A stretch of DNA of 64,000 nt from Cordia subcordata (taxonomy: Eukaryota > Streptophyta > Magnoliopsida > Boraginales > Cordiaceae). Below the pieces are notes generated by a model that had not been told where the DNA came from, ran no database searches, and saw only the letters and a list, made by a program, of their open reading frames with translations. The stretch's first letter is position 1; every line of letters begins with the position of its first letter. Both the position numbers and the translations under genes were made by a program. This document shows, in pieces, positions 58,010 to 64,000 of this stretch. Where the stretch lies: assembly GCA_028554755.1 (NCBI GenBank), contig JAPTOF010000024.1, positions 2,356,001-2,420,000 of the forward strand. The letters run 5' to 3'.

Positions 58010-59700
58010 CTTATATTTATGAGCATCTTTACGAGCATTATTTTTGGAGTATGTGTGTGATATATTGTGTAAAAGTCCAATGATATAAGCCATTGACTTG
58101 GGTACGTAGTAAGACTAGATGTATAGTAAGTCCAAGTCTAGTTTTTGGATATATCACAAATTGGTTCATAGCTGAATGGTAGTGTTGGGCGCTCTATCAG
58201 GATATGGCTATAGCGGGTAAGTCTCTCGACATGGGTGATTTACCTAGGTCATTAGATGGTTTTTCTAGACTTCGCTCTTAGTGCGTGTGCCACGGATTAG
58301 ATAAGACTACCGTGGGTATGTCTTCTGGAATCGAGCCATCACTTATAGAAGGCAAGATACTTACTACTTTCGAATGACTGACACTCTCAATCTTAAGCAT
58401 ATGTGGATGAACTAACGAAGTTAGAGTACAATATTTTGATGTACCATAAGGAGAGGTCTTGATTGATAAGATTGTCTGTCTCGTACATTAGGTGTTGTAT
58501 TCTAATTAGTTGGGGTAACATATATAATAGTAGAGTCTATGTGCCCCCTGGGTTTGTTCTATTGAACATTATAAATTCAGATCTAATGATACTAACCTTC
58601 AGGGGAATATCAGTCATTTGGCTCGTGGGTCGCTCCCTGGACTAAGAGATCCATGACCAGTGAGTGATCACTATTTTAGACTAGAGATTCTAAGGTTCTA
58701 GATGTAGTCTTGGAGATGATAGTACATGAAAGGGCTGACCTTGACTTCAGGTATACATAAAGGGACGTTTTGGTCATTTTACTCGATTGGTCAAAGACAA
58801 AGATTACTTGGTGTAACTAGTTCTTGCGTAGCCAATACTTGTCCTTAGAGTGTAGCTTTGTTCTTATGGTGGAAATAAACTAAGGTCAAAATGGCCTTAA
58901 TGTCACTAAAGTGGTGGCGAAGACATTTTGGTTATTTTAGAGCTAAGGGTAATTCTGTCTTTTAGTCCCTTTGCTAGTCACAATTCCAATTGGATGTAAT
59001 TAATTGAGGTCATCCATTTATATGGTAGTTTGATTGAGATATAACTTTGGAATAAAGGAAAAAGAATTTTAATTCAAGTTTTTCCTTATTTAATTTATGG
59101 GTATCTCAATAGGACAAGCGGGCCCCACGTGAAATTAAATATTTGGTGTGTGAGAGAAAGGAATATCTTGGATGATCTTATCCATAAAGAATATTCCATC
59201 TCTACAAGGAGTTAAGGAGGTGTATAGTTGGAAACAAGTTTACTGCTAGAATCTTACCCAATTAGGGTTTTATACACTATATACAGCGAGATTAAGACCC
59301 ATTGAGTCTTTTTGCTATTTCAAGAATAGGTGTGAAAGAAATTTCACATAGCACTTTTAAAACATACACTATAGCAATTGATTCTCAATTATAGTCTTTA
59401 TAGTACTTGCCCACTACATGGCAATACATATTCAAGCCATTGGAACGTGATCATAGAAGATAAGATCAATTGGTAGGCTATTTGTAGTTGGTATTATGGA
59501 GCAAAGAGGCCATCACCTTCATTTACAAGCTTTAATGGTGTATCACCTCTATCTTTATATTTCTATATTAATTTTCATGTTGTGCTTATATGTGCAAATA
59601 TGTTTTTGTTGCTATATCCATTATCATATTATACTTATGTAATATAAATTTTAAAACATAAAAACCTAAGGCCTATGGTACTAGCAACTCAGTCTTAATA
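57841..59700 (+). repeat. Solo LTR related to the Copia-2 LTR
   Basis: Begins TGTTGGGATTGTATACCCTA, matching TGTTAGGATTAGTATGCCCT of Copia-2, and stays collinear through several blocks (for example 58081-58330 against 39680-39930) with clear divergence. It includes a long TA/TG microsatellite (57885-58010). Internal sequence is absent. GGTTA (57836-57840) and GGCTA (59701-59705) may be a target duplication with one mismatch. The expected terminal CA reads TA, so the right end is tentative. Confidence 0.6.
57885..58010. repeat. TA/TG microsatellite in the solo LTR
   Basis: About 125 bases of TATA, TATG and TGTG runs. The Copia-2 LTRs lack it at the matching place (after 39600), so it expanded in this copy. 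The histidine/isoleucine-rich frames across it are artefacts. Confidence 0.85.
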
Positions 59701-59721
59701 GGCTATAATACAAAACCTATG

Positions 59722-59805
59722 ATTGCCTTTTGAGAAAGATGAAAGCTCTTTTCTTCTCTTGTGTTCTTGTATTGTCTTCTTGTTCTTGAAAAAGTTTGAA
59801 CAAAG

Positions 59806-59839
<34 letters not shown>

Positions 59840-62030
59840 ATGCCTCGTTGGAAAAATAGCAACCAGGCGCAAAGGATTTTGACCAAAAATACTTTTGAAA
59901 CATTATTGGTTAAACGAAGAAAGAAATCATATGAATAACGGTTAGTTTTAGATGAGATTTTTGAAAGACTATACGATCACGGCTAGTTTTGGATGAGATT
60001 TTTTAAAAACTAGACGATCCGGTTGAAGTCCTTTAATACCAATCGCTCGGCGAGCTTTGCCCATTACGCGCCATTTTTATCCGGGAGAGATAGATCATTT
60101 TCGGTTGCCCAGCAAAAGTCAAAATTATGCAACACAAAGTTTTGTTGTTGGGTGAGGTAAGTCTCACCTGGTGGCCCGAAAAACCTTGACAGAAGTGCTC
60201 TTTTTGCTATGTTCAAAACCATTAAGTCTATGATCTGTTCTTCACAAAAATAAGTTCAAAAACACTTTTTAATCATCAAAATATTTTGAAAATTACAAAT
60301 TAATTCGAAAAAATCTTTTAGGAGATATAATATCATAATCACAAGCTAAATTCAAACAAGAAGTATAGAAGCAAGGCAACCTTACAATATAATTCTACGC
60401 CCATATCCCTTATGTCATCACACCAATTCAAGTCCTCAAAGATTGAAAAAATGAGCAGTTGACTTGATACATTTGGTAATGTATGATCTTTTTCCAAAGC
60501 ATAAAGCGACTTTGATTGCTTATGAACTCATGAAACGCATTAGCATCAATAATAGCTCACGAATGTTCAAGAAGCAACATAAATCTTATACATTCAATTC
60601 CATATGCCATTCAATAGTCAGAGCAAAACTTATGATAAAGGATTATCAACTATTCATATCAACCTTTCAACCAACTATGATTATAACCTTACTAAACATA
60701 ACAGCCTTCATTCATCTTATTCATCACACACAAATCAATCATTCATCACAATCATCTTAAAGACATACATCACATATCTTTCAAAACTCATCACCAAAAC
60801 ATAAGTCATTAAGACAATAATGCTGACAATCTCCCCCTTTTTTATGATGAAAAACCTATATGTGATTAATCGATAAATATATTGATGCGAGATTTATAAA
60901 ATTTAAGAAATCCCCTTGAGAACATGATTGCAACATATAAAAACAATGGAGTGTCATATCTCTCTCTCAATATATGCATATTCTACTATGCAAGTCTTAA
61001 TTTCAATCCATAAGCATATCATAAACACATGTTATATTTAACAAGATTTGAGCAGAAGCACATCATAATCACATATTGTACTAGGAAAGTCTCAATTTCG
61101 ATCCATAAGCATATCATAGACTCATGTATATATTTAGCAAAATTTGAGCACAAGCACATCATAATCATAAATTCTACTTTCTCCCCTTTTTGGCATCATC
61201 AAATCAAATAGAATATACGAAAATTTAAGCATCAAATACAAAGATTAGCAAAGCCATAAAATCACCCGTGAAAATATCCATAAGAACCATGAAATAAAAA
61301 ACTTAAAATCATCCATGAAAATCCAAATGCATGCGAAAAGGAAATTCGTTGGCTAGAGTAATTAGTGTAGGCTAAGAAATGTGTCAGATCAATAGTTTTA
61401 CATATGGTCTGTCCTAGTAAATGAAATAGATAATCTAAAGCCCAAGAATATTTTTAATGCTCAAGTATGCGTTAAAAAGTTTTAGAATGGTGTTTAAATA
61501 GTGTTAGAAAGAGACACTACAGAGCCACAATAGAGAAAAAATTGTGTTGGGTGAGAGAGAAATGAGAATCTTCCAAAATTAGCTTCTAACGGGCAATATT
61601 TAAAATTGCAATGCATGGGCAGGTTGATCGGGCGGGGAGTCCGGTCAATCCCTCTAACGTTCTGCCTACCCCCAGTAGCCTAGGTTGATCAGCCAGCCTG
61701 GGAGTCCATTGGGGTCTAGATTATATCAATTTTAAAGCTATTGAAGTTAGCTCAAGTCGAGAGCCCGGCTAGGGGGTCCGACCTATTGCAGAAAAACTTA
61801 GATTTTGGCCTATTTGAAATCTCTTTCAAAGCACAAATGTTTAGCAATTAAGAGATCAACAGTGAGGAAAGTTTGACAACAACTTGGCAATATGAAATTC
61901 TTTCAAGCAAAGTGAAAACAATTTTAATGAGAAAAGGAGAGTTAAAGATCTATTTTTTAATAACCTTTCCAAGATTAAGTGAGCAATCAATTTTTTACTC
62001 AAAACATTTTAAAATAAAATTTAGTCTTAC
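59722..62030 (-). repeat. 2.3-kb tandem duplication, copy 1
   Basis: From ATTGCCTTTTGAGAAAGATG to the next occurrence of the same words at 62031. It spans the inner part of LTR F1 (59722-60828) and about 1.2 kb of element interior (60829-62030). The two copies are collinear with period about 2,310 and differ by scattered substitutions, a few percent at most. Confidence 0.85.
60829..62030 (-). other. Sirevirus interior next to LTR F1
   Basis: Begins with the polypurine tract (60829-60850). It carries the second purine motif at 61178-61200 (minus strand GATGATGCCAAA then GGGGAGAAA) and GGTTGATC-type sites at 61623-61640 and 61681-61695. No coding frame survives. At 62030 it jumps back into LTR sequence, the junction of the tandem duplication. 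Confidence 0.6.
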
Positions 62031-62114
62031 ATTGCCTTTTGAGAAAGATGAAAGCTCTTTTCTTCTCTTGTGTTCTTGTATTGTCTTCTTGTTCTTGAAA
62101 AAGTTTGAACAAAG

Positions 62115-62150
<36 letters not shown>

Positions 62151-64000
62151 ATGCCTCGTTGGAAAAATAGCAGCTAGGCGCAAAGGATTTTGACCAAAAA
62201 TACTTTTGAAACATTATTGGTTAAGCGAAGAAAGAAATCATATGAATAACGGTTAGTTTTTAGATGAGATTTTTGAAAGACTATACGATCACGGCTAGTT
62301 TTGGATGAGATTTTTTAAAAACTATACGATCCGGTTGAAGTCCTTTAATACCGATCACTCGGCAAGCTTTGCCCATTACGCACCATTTTTATCTGGGAGA
62401 GATAGATCAATTTCGGTTGCCCAGCAAAAGTCAAAATTATGCAACACAAGGTTTTATTGTTGGGTGAGGTAAATCTCACCTGGTGGCCCGAAAAACCTTG
62501 ACGAAAGTGCTCTTTTTGATGTGTTCAAAACCATTAAGTCTATGATCTGTTCTTCACAAAAATAAGTTCAAAAACACTTTTTAATCATCAAAACATTTTG
62601 AAAATTACAAATTATTTTGAAAAAATCTTTTAGGAGATATAATATCATAATCAAAAGCTAAATTCAGACAAGACGTATAAAAGCAAGGCAACCTTACAAT
62701 ATAATTCTACGCCCATATCCCTTATGTCATCGCATCAATTCAAGTCCTCAAAGATTGAAAAAATGAGTAATTGACTTGATACATTTGGTAATGTATGATC
62801 TTTTTCCAAAGCATAAAGCGACTTTGATTGCTTATGAACTCATGAAACGCATTAGCATCAATAATAGCTCACGAATGTTCAAGAAGCAACATAAATCTTA
62901 TACATTCAATTCCATATGCCATTCAATAGTCAGAGCAAAACTTATGATAAAGGATTATCAACTATTCATATCAACCTTTCAACAAACTATGATTATAGCC
63001 TTACTAAACATAACAGCCTTCATTCATCTTATTCATCACACACAAATCAATCATTCATCACAAACATCTTAAAGACATACATCACATATCTTTCAAAACT
63101 CATCACCAAAACATAAGTCATTAAGACAATAATGCTGACAATCTCCCCCTTTTTGATGATAAAAAACTTATATGCGATTAATCGATAAATATATTGATGC
63201 GAGATTTATAAAATTTAAGAAATCCCCTTGAGAACATGATTGCAACATATAAAAACAATAGAGTGTCATATCTCTCTCTCAATATATGCACATTCTACTA
63301 TGCAAGTCTTAATTTCAATCCCAAAGCATATCATAAACACATGTATATATTTAACAAGATTTGAGCAGAAGCACATCATAATCACATATTGTACTAGGAA
63401 AGTCTCAATTTCAATCCATAAGCATATCATAGACTCATGTATATATTTAGCAAAATTTGAGCACAAGCACATCATAATCATAAATTCTACTTTCTCCCCT
63501 TTTTGGCATCATCAAATCAAATAGAATATACAAAAATTAAAGCATCAAATACAAAGATTAGCAAAGCCATAAAATCACCCGTGAAAATATCCATAAGAAC
63601 CATGAAATAAAAAACTTAAAATCATCCATGAAAATCCAAATGCATGCAAAAAGGAAATTCGTTGGCTAGAGCAATTATTGTAGGCTAAGAAATGTGTCGG
63701 ATCGATAGTTTTACATATGGTCTATCCTAGTAAATGAAATAGATAATCTAAAGCTCAAGAATATTTTTAATGCTAAAGTATGTGTTAAAAAGTTTTAGAA
63801 TGGTGTTTAAATAGTGTTAGAAAGAGACACTACATATCCAGGATAGAGAAAAAATCGTGTTGGGTGAGAGTGGAATGAGAATCTTCCAAAATTAGCTTCT
63901 AACGGGCAATATTTAAAACTACAATGCATGGGCAGGTTGATCGGGTAGGGAGTCCAGTCAATCCCTCTAACGTTCTGCCTACCCCCTGTAGCCTAGGTTG
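62031..64000 (-). repeat. 2.3-kb tandem duplication, copy 2 (runs off the window)
   Basis: LTR part 62031-63140, polypurine tract from 63141, second purine motif at 63491-63513, interior to the window end. The TATATG/TGTG microsatellite (62117-62152) differs in length from copy 1 (59806-59840). Bases up to 64000 still match copy 1 at about 61688. Confidence 0.85.

Larger units (their letters stand above)
57442..60828 (-). repeat. Sirevirus LTR F1, split by a solo LTR
   Basis: Parts 57442-57840 and 59706-60828 make one LTR of about 1.5 kb (TGTCAGCATT...GGCA on the minus strand). It is followed by the polypurine tract at 60829-60850 (GGGGGAGAT, minus), so it is a 3' LTR in minus orientation. 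F0 gives the uninterrupted arrangement across the insertion. The 98-codon frame at 60464-60760 is repeated at 62776-63072 only because the region is duplicated. Confidence 0.68.

Noticed and set aside
57838..58093. Minus-strand frames of mostly I, Y, H and T
   Set aside because: Direct translation of a TA/TG microsatellite in the solo LTR; no start context or conservation.
60464..63072. A 98-codon open frame present twice (60464-60760 and 62776-63072), which could look like a conserved gene
   Set aside because: Both copies lie inside the 2.3-kb tandem duplication and in LTR sequence; similarity outside the frame is just as high, so there is no sign of selection on the protein.
1..64000. tRNA, rRNA, CRISPR array or prokaryotic operon structure
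   Set aside because: Read for cloverleaf-like blocks, regular spacer-repeat arrays and Shine-Dalgarno-spaced genes; none seen. The tRNA-like stretches are only the primer-binding sites.

Overview
This is plant nuclear DNA made almost entirely of nested LTR retrotransposons. I found no host gene, tRNA or rRNA gene, CRISPR array or bacterial-type operon. The evidence for a plant is Athila-type Ty3/Gypsy elements with a tRNA-Asp-like primer site, Sirevirus-type Ty1/Copia elements with long LTRs and an extra ORF after pol, a second long-LTR Copia family, and TG...CA LTR ends with 5-bp target duplications. An angiosperm fits best; the species cannot be read from the sequence. All coding regions are decayed by in-frame stops (mostly TAG, TAA and TGA at former Q, R or W codons), frameshifts and lost catalytic residues.

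The layout can be unpicked as a nest. The outer element, Athila-1 (minus strand), is split into 13933-14768 (3' LTR), 14769-21373 (pol and most of gag), 38331-39191 (gag start, leader, primer site) and 39192-39536 plus 48832-49604 (5' LTR). Three insertions split it. (i) A short non-autonomous minus-strand element (E2; right end 13932, left end beyond base 1) lies in its 3' LTR, and a 9.9-kb Sirevirus (Copia-1, 4044-13925, target duplication CACAT) landed two bases inside the end of the E2 LTR. (ii) Athila-2 (minus, 21374-38325, target duplication AAGCT) lies in its gag, and itself contains the opposite-strand Athila-3 (23228-33521). (iii) Copia-2 (plus, 39537-48826, perfect duplication GGCAT) lies in its 5' LTR.

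Right of 49604 come Athila-type LTRs without internal regions (49605-51390, 51391-53279, about 54440-55555) around the 3' end of a plus-strand Sirevirus (53280-54439). A short AT-rich stretch (55556-56078) is the only part with no retrotransposon signature. From 56079 to the end lie two minus-strand Sirevirus LTRs in tandem. The second is split by a solo LTR related to Copia-2 and followed by a 2.3-kb tandem duplication that runs off the window.

The elements share the usual retrotransposon division of labour: LTR promoters with TATA boxes, primer-binding sites, gag with CCHC knuckles, protease, reverse transcriptase/RNase H, integrase, and polypurine tracts next to the 3' LTR. None looks autonomous now. 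The least expected signals are a GTCGAC-type palindrome recurring in the U3 promoters of both superfamilies, a gag-only element with two knuckles (E2), a triplicated hairpin-like motif in the Copia-2 leader, and two copies of the polypurine signature flanking an untranslated module in the Athila elements.
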